In this document: positions 9,071 to 17,953 of the stretch, one piece after another
Layout of the letters: each line of letters starts with the position of its first letter
How positions within the stretch are numbered: position 1 is the first letter of the stretch
Origin: an uncultured Clostridia bacterium
Lineage (GTDB): Bacteria; Bacillota; Peptococcia; Peptococcales; Peptococcaceae
Assembly: GCA_944391625.1 (NCBI GenBank)
Contig: CALXUG010000006.1
Location: 1 to 64,000, forward strand
Reading direction: 5' to 3'
Length of the DNA: 64,000 bases
Notes under the pieces: generated by a model
What the model was told of the DNA's origin: nothing
The model's input: the letters and a program-made list of their open reading frames with translations, nothing else
Database searches by the model: none
Translations under genes and position numbers: made by a program

Positions 9071-10693
9071 TTATTCATCTAACTCCCAATCGTCTTCAAT
9101 ATCCTGCAGCAGAGGAAGGGTAAAGGCGATTTGCAGTCCGTCGGGGGTGTTCTGCGCGGTGCAGGCTTGTCCGTGCAAATCTATGGTGGCCTTGACAATG
9201 GCCAGCCCCAAACCAAAACTTTGCTGGTCTAAATGACGGCTTTCGTCGGTTTTGTAAAAACTGATGAATAAATTTTCCAGTTGCTCGTCGGTGAAAGGCG
9301 CGCAGGTGTTGGTAACGGCGATACGGCACAATTCATCAGACTGGGTGTGTACTTGCAGCAAAATTTGTCCCCCTTCCGGCGTATATTTGATTGCATTTTC
9401 CAATAAATTAATCAGAGCCTGCTCAATGCGCAGATAATCGCCCTGTACAATATGATCGTTATCCTCGCAGTCCCAGCCGACGTGCAGTTGTTTTTGCTGC
9501 AATAACAGCTGATTCTGGTGCAGGATTTCCCGCAGCAGTTCTTCGATTGGAAAATAGGATTGCTCCAGCTGCACAATGCCGCTTTCTAATTTTGACAGCT
9601 GCAGCAGTTGGGTAACCAGATGGCTCATACGGTTGCTTTCGCCCAAAATGATATCACAATATTTTTGCTGCTCCTCCGGATCCAACTGCTGATTGCGCAG
9701 TGTTTCTGTATAGGCGCGGATCAAGGTCAGCGGTGTTTTAAAATCATGGGATACATTGGCGATAAATTCTTTTCGCAGCTGATTGGTTTTGGTTTCGCGC
9801 TGCAAATCTTTTTCCAGCAGTTGTTGATTTAATTCCAGCTGATAAATATAGTCCTGCAATTTCAGCGCCATGGCATTGATATTTTCGCTGAGTATTTGCA
9901 GTTCATCTCTGGTGTGAATCTGGCACTGCTGGCTGAAATTCATCTGGCTGATGCGCTGGGTGGCCTGGCTGATTTGTTCGATGGGACGGGTGATATGCCG
10001 CGCCACAAAATAACTCATAACGGCCATCAGGGCAAAGGCCAAAAGGGACAAATACAGATTATATTTGACTGCCAGACCGGCTGCCAAAGCGATGGGTTCC
10101 TGGGGGGTGCGCAGAAAAATATAGATATTCTCATTTTCATGGGTCAGTTTCCCATAGTAATCCAGCATACTGGCTCCGGGGTGCTGCTGGTTTGCGTTGG
10201 TGACCAGCAGCGGCAGGGTGGCTGTCTGAAACACACCGTGCTCGGCTGCATCATGAATCCATTGCTCCGGATTGTAAGGAAAGGGCGCAGCTTCATTGCG
10301 CTGCTCCTTGTGTTGGGACTGCTTGTTTACAATGGCAAAGGGCGCGCCATGCAGGGCCTCATCCAACAATTGATTTTCTCTGGAAAAATAATAAATACGG
10401 GCTTGTTGTCCTTGTTCCATGGTAAACAGCAGGATGGTTACATTATCCCGCTCCACCTCATAAAAGGTGTTCAGCAGAGAAGTATTCATGGATAAATCAC
10501 AGTCCTGGGCTAACAGGGCCGCTGTAATATCCTGATAGGCAGCTTTTAAATCATTGGTTTTGCTGTCAGTATATAATTTTTCCATCATGCTGTTGCCAAA
10601 GAACAGGGTCACAAAAATGCTCAGTAATAAAATACCGGCAAAGCTGAAAAAAATCTTTAGATGAATGGGCTGTTTTAAAATGGTTTGTTTCAT
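9071..10693 (-). CDS. Sensor histidine kinase with extracytoplasmic domain, HAMP, HisKA and HATPase
   Basis: A membrane-bound kinase of 540 residues. One membrane segment is at about 12-32, an extracytoplasmic sensing region follows to about 205, then a second membrane segment, a HAMP linker (ARHITRPIEQI), the HisKA phospho-acceptor His near 316 (NVSHDFKTPL), and an ATPase domain with LLENAIKYTPEGG and FGLGLAIVK. The start is set at 10693, where GGAGG sits 7 bp upstream. The longer open frame to 10843 would overlap the response regulator. It is downstream of, and probably co-transcribed with, the response regulator. The signal sensed cannot be told from sequence. Confidence 0.93.
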   Translation of the reverse strand: MKQTILKQPIHLKIFFSFAGILLLSIFVTLFFGNSMMEKLYTDSKTNDLKAAYQDITAALLAQDCDLSMNTSLLNTFYEVERDNVTILLFTMEQGQQARIYYFSRENQLLDEALHGAPFAIVNKQSQHKEQRNEAAPFPYNPEQWIHDAAEHGVFQTATLPLLVTNANQQHPGASMLDYYGKLTHENENIYIFLRTPQEPIALAAGLAVKYNLYLSLLAFALMAVMSYFVARHITRPIEQISQATQRISQMNFSQQCQIHTRDELQILSENINAMALKLQDYIYQLELNQQLLEKDLQRETKTNQLRKEFIANVSHDFKTPLTLIRAYTETLRNQQLDPEEQQKYCDIILGESNRMSHLVTQLLQLSKLESGIVQLEQSYFPIEELLREILHQNQLLLQQKQLHVGWDCEDNDHIVQGDYLRIEQALINLLENAIKYTPEGGQILLQVHTQSDELCRIAVTNTCAPFTDEQLENLFISFYKTDESRHLDQQSFGLGLAIVKATIDLHGQACTAQNTPDGLQIAFTLPLLQDIEDDWELDE

Positions 10694-10706
10694 AACAAAG
10701 CCTCCG

Positions 10707-11369
10707 TTACAGTTCCAGTTTATAGCCGAATTTGCGGATGGTTTGGATTCGTTTGCCAAAATCGCCGAGCTTGGAGCGGATACATTTAATGTGAGTGTCC
10801 ACGGTACGGGTATCGCCAAAATAATCCATGCCCCAAACAGCATCTAAGATTTGTTCCCGGCTGAGGGCGATATTCTGATTGTTGACCAGGTAGTAAAGCA
10901 AATCAAATTCTTTGGGTGTCAGGATCAGACGCTGCCCTGCATAGTGGGCGGTGCGCTGCCGATAATTGATAGTCAGGCCGTCTAGTACAACTTCGTTTTC
11001 CAGCAGCAGATCGCAGCGTTTTAACAGTGACTTGATGCGGGCGATGAGAATATCCGGACTGAACGGCTTGGCGATATATTCGTCAGCACCGCATTGAAAG
11101 CCGTGCAGTTCATCGGATTCCCCGTCGCGGGCGGTTAAAATTAAGATGGGTACCTTGGACTGATTGCGCACCTGGTTGCACACTTCAAAGCCGTTTAATT
11201 TGGGCAGCATTAAGTCTAAAATTAACAGACAGAATTCATCTTCGGCAAATCGTTCCAGCGCTTCTTGTCCATCAGCGGCTTCGACCACAGTAAAATTTTC
11301 TCTGCGTAAATAGGAAGCAACAATTCTCCGCAGATTTTCTTCATCTTCAACCAGTAAAATTTTATTCAT
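10707..11369 (-). CDS. OmpR/PhoB-family response regulator
   Basis: The receiver domain has the acidic pocket VEDEE, the phospho-acceptor Asp in LILDLMLPKLNG and the Lys in YIAKPFSP. A winged-helix DNA-binding domain follows (LTPKEFDLLYYLVNN, then the DTRTVDTHIKCIRSKLG recognition helix). The length, 220 residues, is typical. ATG at 11369 is chosen because AAAGGAG lies 8-9 bp upstream; the in-frame GTG at 11378 overlaps that ribosome site. It is the partner of the kinase immediately downstream, with a 13-bp gap. Confidence 0.94.
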   Translation of the reverse strand: MNKILLVEDEENLRRIVASYLRRENFTVVEAADGQEALERFAEDEFCLLILDLMLPKLNGFEVCNQVRNQSKVPILILTARDGESDELHGFQCGADEYIAKPFSPDILIARIKSLLKRCDLLLENEVVLDGLTINYRQRTAHYAGQRLILTPKEFDLLYYLVNNQNIALSREQILDAVWGMDYFGDTRTVDTHIKCIRSKLGDFGKRIQTIRKFGYKLEL

Positions 11370-11750
11370 AAAAGACACTCCTTTTACATTATTTTTCAGA
11401 TCGTTCCGAAAGATACAGGTAAAACAAAAAATACAATAAACTTCTATATTATACTATAGCAGAAAATTGTGTGGAACATGTGAGAGAATAAATACTTTTT
11501 TATTTTCTATGTTGGTTTGCTGTTTGAATGCCGGTAGCTTTTTCTGGAACGGATGCTGCCGCGATTTTTATTGTGATGTCAGAAAAACTGTGTTATGCTG
11601 ATAAAATAAATAATTTTGTGCCATATTGGGGCTTGTTGCGGGAACAATACTATAAAAAAAGAAATTTCATTAATAATAGTGATATAATTCTGTTTTTTTT
11701 ATAATAAATATGCTAAAATGAATGATTGAAAGAATTTTGACGGTTTTGGG
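11370..11750. promoter_or_regulatory. Divergent AT-rich promoter region
   Basis: About 380 bp between divergent genes, with no supportable ORF. For the + strand there is TTGTGA (11571-11576), a 17-bp spacer and TATGCT (11594-11599), and closer to the gene an extended -10 TGCTAAAAT (11711-11719). The minus-strand promoter of the two-component pair should lie near 11400-11470, where the sequence is very AT-rich, but I cannot pick it with confidence. Confidence 0.4.
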
Positions 11751-12362
11751 GTGATTTTTTTGCTGAATTTGGTTCCGGCGCTGCGGGTAAAAGATGTTGC
11801 TATTTTTGATTTACTGGAGCAGGAATTTCATTATGGAGAGTTTATCTTTTTCTCTCAGCTGGCAGCACATTTGGGGCGGATTGCAAATATTTCTGCAAAA
11901 GATGCAAAAGAAGTGGGCCTGTTATCGGAGTTAATTTATTTATCTTCTAAAATTCATTTTTTTGTTGCAGAAAAAACAGATGAACGCACACAGTGTTCTG
12001 CGCTGCAAATGCCCGTTTTAATTGGCGATTTGCTGTATAGTCGGTTTGTTGTCTTTTTATCAGAGTTCGGAAAAGTAGCCTATTTACCAATTTATTTAGA
12101 GTATTTGCGGCAGTTTAACCAGCAGCGGATTGAAGATTTGCAAAAGCAGCAGGATACAGTGCATACCGAATATTTTGTCCGGCTGTTATCCCAGAAAACG
12201 GCTGCGGTGGTAGCATCTATTGCAGGCGGAAATGGTGAGATGCAAAATACATTACAAACAGCAGCGGAGAATTTTTGGCAGGAGCAATGGGCTTTATTAT
12301 ATGGAAAGCGGGTTACCAGTCTGGCGGATTTGGAAGAACAAATGTTAGCGGCGGTGATCTAG
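11751..12362 (+). CDS. HepS-like non-catalytic subunit of a prenyl diphosphate synthase
   Basis: A 203-residue helical protein that keeps the feel of the trans-prenyltransferase fold (PVLIGDLLYSRFVVFL, like the GDYLxxR helix of polyprenyl synthases) but has no DDxxD motif, so it should not be catalytic. It sits 12 bp before a complete polyprenyl diphosphate synthase. The arrangement matches B. subtilis HepS (component I) with HepT (component II), where the small subunit helps set chain length. The GTG start with upstream TTTTGGGG is weak; TTG at 11760 is an alternative. Its family was inferred from context and length. Confidence 0.6.
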   Translation: MIFLLNLVPALRVKDVAIFDLLEQEFHYGEFIFFSQLAAHLGRIANISAKDAKEVGLLSELIYLSSKIHFFVAEKTDERTQCSALQMPVLIGDLLYSRFVVFLSEFGKVAYLPIYLEYLRQFNQQRIEDLQKQQDTVHTEYFVRLLSQKTAAVVASIAGGNGEMQNTLQTAAENFWQEQWALLYGKRVTSLADLEEQMLAAVI

Positions 12363-12374
12363 GGGATAGAGATT

Positions 12375-13349
12375 ATGTTTAAAATGTTTGAAGTGCATAC
12401 TATGAAGAAAAAACTGGCTGAGGTAGAAGCCTATCTGGAACAGGCATTGGATTTTGAACATCCGGTCATTCGCCAATATGCTCTGGATACCCTTCATGCC
12501 GGCGGGAAACGAGTGCGGCCGACCTTGAGCATTCTGACTGCCGGTATTTTGGAAAATGAAGATAACATCGTACCTTTGGCAGCGGCCATGGAATTGATCC
12601 ACATGTGCTCGCTGATTCATGATGATATTGTAGACCAGGCGGATACCAGAAGAGGACGGCCTACCATTCAGGCGCAGCAGGGAAACCAGTTTGCTGTCCA
12701 TATTGGGGATTATATTTTAACAAAAGCGCTGGAAATTATACAGCAGCAGCCCAATAGTCAGCGATTGCTGCAGATTATGGGCAATCTCAGTCTGGAAATG
12801 TGTTTGGGTGAGGTAGAGCAGCTGCGCACTGTGTTTGATGTGGGACAGACTGTGGAAGACTACAATTATCGTATTGACCGCAAGACGGCGCTTTTAATGG
12901 CCACCAGCTGTCAGGCCGCCGCTGTTGTATCCAATGCGTCTGAAAAAGAAATCGATATTTTCTACAAAATTGGGTATAATTTGGGTATGGATTTTCAGAT
13001 CCGCGATGACATTCTGGATATGGAGCAGGACAGCCGTAAGCTGGGAAAACCGGCTGGCAGTGATTTGGCCCATGGCATTATGACATTGCCGACAATTTTG
13101 GTCTTGCAAAAAGATTGGGCAGGAAAAGAGGAGTTGCTTGGTTTTATTCAAAATCGGTTTACCGGTGGTCAGGCCGAGGTGGAACGGGCAATTTCTATGA
13201 TTATAGAGCAGGGTGGACTGCAGGAAGCCGCCGTATATGCGGAGGGATATCTGAAACAGGCAGAGGTATATATTGATCAGCTGCCGGAGCACCCTATGAG
13301 AAAATTGTTTTTAGACGGTGTAAATTATTTGCGAGGAAGGGCTTATTAA
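12375..13349 (+). CDS. Polyprenyl diphosphate synthase catalytic subunit (HepT-like)
   Basis: Condenses isopentenyl diphosphate onto an allylic primer to make a long isoprenoid, probably the side chain of a quinone. Both Asp-rich motifs are present: the first, LIHDDIVDQADTRRGRPT, and the second, FQIRDDILDME. GGKRVRP near residue 40 is the substrate-binding loop. The length, 324 residues, is typical. It follows the HepS-like gene, and the two probably form a heteromer. Downstream by 2 bp is the siroheme-type dehydrogenase gene, so it appears to lead the tetrapyrrole operon. Confidence 0.92.
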   Translation: MFKMFEVHTMKKKLAEVEAYLEQALDFEHPVIRQYALDTLHAGGKRVRPTLSILTAGILENEDNIVPLAAAMELIHMCSLIHDDIVDQADTRRGRPTIQAQQGNQFAVHIGDYILTKALEIIQQQPNSQRLLQIMGNLSLEMCLGEVEQLRTVFDVGQTVEDYNYRIDRKTALLMATSCQAAAVVSNASEKEIDIFYKIGYNLGMDFQIRDDILDMEQDSRKLGKPAGSDLAHGIMTLPTILVLQKDWAGKEELLGFIQNRFTGGQAEVERAISMIIEQGGLQEAAVYAEGYLKQAEVYIDQLPEHPMRKLFLDGVNYLRGRAY

Positions 13350-13351
13350 TT

Positions 13352-13987
13352 ATGGCATTTACATACTCTGTTACATTAAATTTAAGCGGAACATTTTGTA
13401 CGGTAGTCGGCGGCGGCCAGGTGGCGCTGCGAAAGGTGCAGGCTCTTTTGGCAGAAGGCGCTGAGGTTACAGTCATCAGTCCTGCATTGATACCGGAACT
13501 GGCAGCCATGCAGGATCGGTTTGTCTGGATGAAAAATTCTTATAAAGATGGTTTGTTGGAAGGCAGTTTTCTTGTGATTGCCGCTACGGATCAACGGGAT
13601 GTCAATCGGCAAATTGCCCAGTGGTGTCAGGAAAATCAGGTGTTGGTCAACGTGGTTGACAGCAAAAAAGAAAGCAATTTTATTGTAAACGCAGCGGTAA
13701 AACAGGGGGATCTATTGATTGCCGTATCTACCAATGGCATCAGTCCGGCGGTTTCCCGCACCATTCGGCAGGAACTGGAACAGCAGTACGGCCCTGAATA
13801 TGCTGTTATGCTGGAATTGATAGCCCAAGCCAGAGCCGAGGCCATGAAAACCATCAAAGATGACGCAAAACGGCGGCAATTTTTGCAAAGCCTGGCAGAC
13901 ATGGGATTGCCTGCGATGCTGCGGCAGGAAACAAAAGAAGATGTAGAAAAAAGGGTGAAATTATGTCTATCATCTTATTGGGATTAA
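13352..13987 (+). CDS. Precorrin-2 dehydrogenase / sirohydrochlorin ferrochelatase-like (SirC/CysG N-terminal type)
   Basis: A 211-residue NAD-dependent dehydrogenase that oxidises precorrin-2 to sirohydrochlorin. The Rossmann glycine loop VVGGGQVALRK is near residue 18, followed by EVTVISPAL and the family's NVVDSKKESNFIVNAAV segment. It has the same layout as the N-terminal part of CysG and Met8p, as a free-standing protein. It overlaps hemA by 25 bp and shares the operon with cobA/hemD, which makes its substrate precursor, so it feeds siroheme and/or cobalamin. Confidence 0.92.
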   Translation: MAFTYSVTLNLSGTFCTVVGGGQVALRKVQALLAEGAEVTVISPALIPELAAMQDRFVWMKNSYKDGLLEGSFLVIAATDQRDVNRQIAQWCQENQVLVNVVDSKKESNFIVNAAVKQGDLLIAVSTNGISPAVSRTIRQELEQQYGPEYAVMLELIAQARAEAMKTIKDDAKRRQFLQSLADMGLPAMLRQETKEDVEKRVKLCLSSYWD

Positions 13988-15312
13988 ATTATAAAAGTGC
14001 GCCGGTAGAAATTCGGGAAAAGGTTGCCATATCCAAAACCAATATTCAAAAAAGCGCTGCAGAACTGCGGCAATTGCAGGGGGTAAACGGAATTGCTATT
14101 CTTTCCACCTGTAATCGCACTGAATATTATGTGGATGCCAGTCACAACCAGGATGCCGTGGAAGCTTTGCTGGCTTTTATCGCTGATTACAGCGGCTGCT
14201 CTACTGCGCTTTTGCAGGAACATCTGTATCAAATGCGGGGCAGAGAAGCGGTAGATCATCTTTTTACAGTGGCTGCTGGTCTGGATTCTATGATTTTGGG
14301 TGAAAGCCAGATACAGGGACAGGTGCAGGATGCCTATAATTATGCGTTGGAATATAATCTGTCCAATAATGTGATAAACACCCTGCTGATGAGCGCTTTG
14401 ACTTTGGGCAAGCGGGTACGGACTGAAACCTATATTGATCGGCAGGCGGTATCTATCAGTTCGGCAGCTGTGGAGTTGGCCAAGCAGGAACTGGGGACGC
14501 TGGAAGGGAAAACGGTGCTGATTGTGGGCGCTGGTGATACCAGTGAACTGGCTGCCCGGCATTTGGTCAGCAATGGGATCAGCGGTGTGATCGTAGCCAA
14601 CCGCACCTTTGACAGAGCGCAGCGGCTGGCTGATGAATTTGGCGGTAAAGCGATTCGATTAGATCATTTTGGCGCTTATCTGGACAGCGCCGATATTATT
14701 ATCAGCTGCACAGCATCACCACATTACATTATAGAAAAAAAGGATATAGCACCTTTGGTGGAGCGGCGCACAAAACCGTTGTTTTTTATGGATATTGCCG
14801 TACCGCGGGATATCGATCCGGCTGTAGCCGAATTGGATAACGTATTTTTGCATGATATTGACGACATGCAGAATGTGGTAGCGCAAAATCTGGAAGGCCG
14901 TCAGAAGGAAGCAGTAAAGGCGCGGAGAATTGTAGAGGAAGAAATCGAAAATTTCTTCTTCTGGCTGGATTCATTGCTGGTAGTTCCTACTATCATTCAG
15001 CTGCGTAAACAGGCGGAAGAAATCAAGAAGCATGAAGTGGAAAAAGCCTTGCGCCGTATTGAGCATATAACACCACGGGAAAAAAAAATTGTGGAACAGC
15101 TGGCGCACTCTATTGTGAGCCAGTGGCTGCATAAACCGATGTATAATTTGCGCTATCTGGCGGGAAGCCATGCAGACAGAATAGAATGTTATATGCAAGC
15201 TGTACAGGATTTATTTGGCCTGGAAGAAGCGGATCAGTCTGAAAAACTGGGTGAAAGTGTTACAGAAGTAAAAACAAAAGAGGTGTACGGGCAATATGAA
15301 AAAGAAAATTAG
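13963..15312 (+). CDS. hemA: Glutamyl-tRNA reductase
   Basis: The first committed step of C5-route tetrapyrrole synthesis, reducing glutamyl-tRNA to glutamate-1-semialdehyde with NADPH. The catalytic Cys lies in LSTCNRTEYY near residue 50. AGLDSMILGESQIQGQV, the NADPH-binding VLIVGAGDTSELAA and the long C-terminal dimerisation helices are present. The length, 449 residues, is normal with a slightly long charged tail. It overlaps both the upstream dehydrogenase gene and hemC (17 bp), which indicates translational coupling. Confidence 0.97.
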   Translation: MSIILLGLNYKSAPVEIREKVAISKTNIQKSAAELRQLQGVNGIAILSTCNRTEYYVDASHNQDAVEALLAFIADYSGCSTALLQEHLYQMRGREAVDHLFTVAAGLDSMILGESQIQGQVQDAYNYALEYNLSNNVINTLLMSALTLGKRVRTETYIDRQAVSISSAAVELAKQELGTLEGKTVLIVGAGDTSELAARHLVSNGISGVIVANRTFDRAQRLADEFGGKAIRLDHFGAYLDSADIIISCTASPHYIIEKKDIAPLVERRTKPLFFMDIAVPRDIDPAVAELDNVFLHDIDDMQNVVAQNLEGRQKEAVKARRIVEEEIENFFFWLDSLLVVPTIIQLRKQAEEIKKHEVEKALRRIEHITPREKKIVEQLAHSIVSQWLHKPMYNLRYLAGSHADRIECYMQAVQDLFGLEEADQSEKLGESVTEVKTKEVYGQYEKEN

Positions 15313-16231
15313 AGTTGGCTCTCGTGACAGTATATTGGCCATGTGGCAGACCCAATTTGTAATTGAGCAGCTGCAGCAGGTGACAGATGCTTATGAGTTT
15401 GAAATTGTTTCACTGAAAACAAAAGGCGATAAAATTTTAGATGTTTCTTTGGCGAAAATCGGGGATAAGGGTCTGTTTACCAAAGAGTTGGAAGTAGGCT
15501 TGTTACAGGGTGAGATCGACTTTGCAGTACACAGTATGAAAGATATGCCGACGGTGTTGCCGGAGGGTTTACAGATTTCTTCCTTACTGAAACGGCATAA
15601 TCCGGCGGATGTACTGATTTCAGACAAATATCAGTCTTTTGCTGAGCTGCCTCAGGGTGCCAAGGTGGGTACCAGCAGTCTGCGCCGTAAAGCGCAGTTA
15701 TTGCACGCCCGTCCGGATCTGGATATTCACGATTTAAGAGGAAATTTGCAGACAAGAATGCGTAAAATGCAGGAAGAAAATTTTGACGGCATCATCTTAG
15801 CTGCCGCTGGTGTAGAGCGGTTGGACTGGCATGATAAAATTACCGAAGAACTGTCTTATGACATCTGTCTGCCTGCGGTAAGCCAGGGAGTCATCGGCGT
15901 GGAAACCAGAGTGGATGATTCGGAAATTATCGCACTGGTGCAGTTGGTGCATGATGTTCAGACTGCAAGCTGTGTAACAGCCGAACGGGCATTGCTCAAA
16001 TCCCTGGAAGGCGGCTGTCAGATTCCCATCGGTGCATATGCGCAACTGGAAGGCGATACGGTGGTGCTGCAGGGCTTAGTGGGTTCTTTGGACGGCAAGA
16101 CCATTATTCGGGATGAAATCAGCGGACCGGCTGCGCAGAGTGAACAATTAGGGCAGCAGTTGGCACAGCGTTTGTCCGAACAAGGCGGGCAGGCTATTTT
16201 AGAAGAAATCAGAATGGAGCTAAACCAATGA
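15296..16231 (+). CDS. hemC: Hydroxymethylbilane synthase (porphobilinogen deaminase)
   Basis: Polymerises four porphobilinogens into hydroxymethylbilane. Visible hallmarks are the N-terminal IRVGSRDSILAMWQ, the VHSMKDMP motif with the catalytic Asp region, GTSSLRRKAQ, and the dipyrromethane cofactor Cys in GGCQIPIGAYA near residue 241. The length, 311 residues, is standard. Its start lies inside the end of hemA and its stop overlaps cobA/hemD by 4 bp (ATGA). Confidence 0.98.
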   Translation: MKKKIRVGSRDSILAMWQTQFVIEQLQQVTDAYEFEIVSLKTKGDKILDVSLAKIGDKGLFTKELEVGLLQGEIDFAVHSMKDMPTVLPEGLQISSLLKRHNPADVLISDKYQSFAELPQGAKVGTSSLRRKAQLLHARPDLDIHDLRGNLQTRMRKMQEENFDGIILAAAGVERLDWHDKITEELSYDICLPAVSQGVIGVETRVDDSEIIALVQLVHDVQTASCVTAERALLKSLEGGCQIPIGAYAQLEGDTVVLQGLVGSLDGKTIIRDEISGPAAQSEQLGQQLAQRLSEQGGQAILEEIRMELNQ

Positions 16232-17745
16232 CAGTAGGAAAGGTTTATTTAATTGGCGCCGGTCCCGGCGATATCAAGTTGATTACAGTGAAAGGTCTGG
16301 AATGTATCCAGAAGGCGGATGTGATTGTATATGACCGCTTGGCAAACCCCCGTCTGCTCAGTTATCGTCGGCCGGATGCCGAGCTGATCTATGTGGGCAA
16401 ATCGCCAGACAGACATACTCTGACACAGGAAGAAATCAATCAGGTATTGGTGGAAGAAGGGTTAAAAGGGAAAGTGGTTGCCCGTCTGAAAGGCGGCGAC
16501 CCGTATGTGTTCGGCCGCGGCGGTGAAGAAGGCGAAGAACTGCGCAAAGCGGGTGTACCATTTGAAGAAGTGCCGGGGATTACCTCTGCCATTTCTGTAC
16601 CAGCCTATGCCGGTATTCCAATCACCCATCGCGACTTTACCGCTTCATTTACTGTGGTAACCGGTCATGAAGAACCGGGCAAAGAAACCAGCAATGTAAA
16701 CTGGCCCCGTTTGGCGCAGGACCCAGGTACGTTGGTATTTTTGATGGGCGTGGGCAATCTGCCGCAGATCGTAGAAAATCTGGTGAAGCACGGTAAAGAT
16801 GCACAGACACCCATTGCGCTGATTCGTTGGGGTACCCGTCCAGAGCAGCGCGTGGTAACCGGCACATTGTCTAACATTGTGGAAGTAGTAGAAAAAGCTG
16901 GCATCAAATCTCCGGCCATTATCATCATCGGTCAGGTAGTTACTTTGCGTGACACCCTGCGTTGGTTTGAAGATAAACCACTGTTTGGGAAACGGGTGCT
17001 AGTAACTCGCTCCAGAGAACAGGCCAGTGTGTTGTCTGAAAAATTGGAAAATCTGGGCGCGGAAGCGTGGGAATATCCGACCATTAAAATTCAGGAGCCG
17101 GATGATTTGGCAGAGCTGGATGCTGCAGTTGCCCATGCCGGTGATTATAACTGGATTATTTTTACCAGCGTAAACGGCGTGAAAGCATTCTTTAAACGGA
17201 TGCAGGTGTTAAAGCTGGATGTTCGCAGTTTGGGTCAAGCAAAAATCTGCGCCATCGGTCCAAAAACAGCAGAAGCTTTGGAGGAACGGGGACTTTTGGT
17301 AGATGTGATGCCGGAAGTATTCCGTGCGGAAGCTGTGGTTGAAGCACTAAAAGGACGCATCCAGGCTGGCGATAAGGTATTGCTGCCAAGGGCAGATCTG
17401 GCCCGTCAGGTGCTGGTAGACAGCTTGCAGCAGTTAGGCGCTGATGTACATGAAGTCATCTCTTACCAGACTGTACTGGCAGATGAAACCGATACCCAGC
17501 TGTTATTGGAAAAATTACAGGCCGGTGAAATCCATGTAGTGACATTCACCAGTTCTTCTACTGTAACCAATTTCCTGAAACTGATTGGCGATCATCGTGA
17601 CTTGCTGCAGGGCGTGATCCTGGCCTGCATTGGCCCGGTGACTGCGGAAACAGCAGAAAAAAATGGTTTGCATGTGGATATCTGTGCAAAGCAATATACC
17701 ATTGATGGTTTAGTAAACGCCATTCAAGGGTATTTTAATAAGTAG
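16228..17745 (+). CDS. cobA/hemD: Fused uroporphyrinogen-III C-methyltransferase and uroporphyrinogen-III synthase
   Basis: Residues of about 1-240 are an SAM-dependent uroporphyrinogen-III methyltransferase ([36 protein letters not shown]) giving precorrin-2. Residues of about 250-505 are uroporphyrinogen-III synthase ([13 protein letters not shown], then [10 protein letters not shown] and [10 protein letters not shown]), which closes the ring. The fusion places two consecutive steps in one polypeptide and is common in Firmicutes. It commits flux toward siroheme and B12 through the upstream dehydrogenase. It is followed by a 200-bp palindromic gap before hemB. Confidence 0.97.
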   Translation: MTVGKVYLIGAGPGDIKLITVKGLECIQKADVIVYDRLANPRLLSYRRPDAELIYVGKSPDRHTLTQEEINQVLVEEGLKGKVVARLKGGDPYVFGRGGEEGEELRKAGVPFEEVPGITSAISVPAYAGIPITHRDFTASFTVVTGHEEPGKETSNVNWPRLAQDPGTLVFLMGVGNLPQIVENLVKHGKDAQTPIALIRWGTRPEQRVVTGTLSNIVEVVEKAGIKSPAIIIIGQVVTLRDTLRWFEDKPLFGKRVLVTRSREQASVLSEKLENLGAEAWEYPTIKIQEPDDLAELDAAVAHAGDYNWIIFTSVNGVKAFFKRMQVLKLDVRSLGQAKICAIGPKTAEALEERGLLVDVMPEVFRAEAVVEALKGRIQAGDKVLLPRADLARQVLVDSLQQLGADVHEVISYQTVLADETDTQLLLEKLQAGEIHVVTFTSSSTVTNFLKLIGDHRDLLQGVILACIGPVTAETAEKNGLHVDICAKQYTIDGLVNAIQGYFNK

Positions 17746-17762
17746 TTACGAAATGTAAGGCA

Positions 17763-17885
17763 ATTTGTCCTATCCCTCCGTGGCTCTGGACAATTCTGCT
17801 CTCTGTTCATCTATGTCAGACGATGTCTGCCACGATTTGAACAGAGAATGGAATTGTCCATCCCAAGTCGGAATTTTGGACAAAT
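17763..17885. repeat. Nested palindrome in front of hemB
   Basis: The core arms are 17788-17809 (GGACAATTCTGC...TGTTCA) and 17838-17859 (TGAACAGAG...ATTGTCC), matching over nearly all of 22 bp. Inside is CAGAC/GTCTG (17817-17821/17825-17829), and outside is ATTTGTCC (17763-17770) with GGACAAAT (17878-17885). The element occupies most of the gap between cobA/hemD and hemB. It could be a folded leader in the hem transcript or a small dispersed palindromic element. It has no downstream U-run, so a plain terminator is less likely. No known riboswitch consensus was recognised. Confidence 0.6.
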
Positions 17886-17953
17886 ATGCCATCCATTTCT
17901 GGAGCAATATAAATTTGGATAAAACCAAAGGTAAAGAAAAGAGGCTATGCGTA

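Noticed and set aside
10694-10843. 50-codon N-terminal extension of the minus-strand histidine kinase
   Set aside because: It overlaps the response-regulator gene and is not followed by a second membrane pattern; a good GGAGG site precedes ATG 10693.
17765-17953. 63-codon N-terminal extension of hemB
   Set aside because: The extension translates the palindrome, lacks family similarity and has no ribosome site, while ATG 17954 gives the usual HemB length.
17746-17953. Cobalamin riboswitch before hemB
   Set aside because: No B12-box-like sequence was seen and the structure is a simple long palindrome rather than a multi-helix junction.
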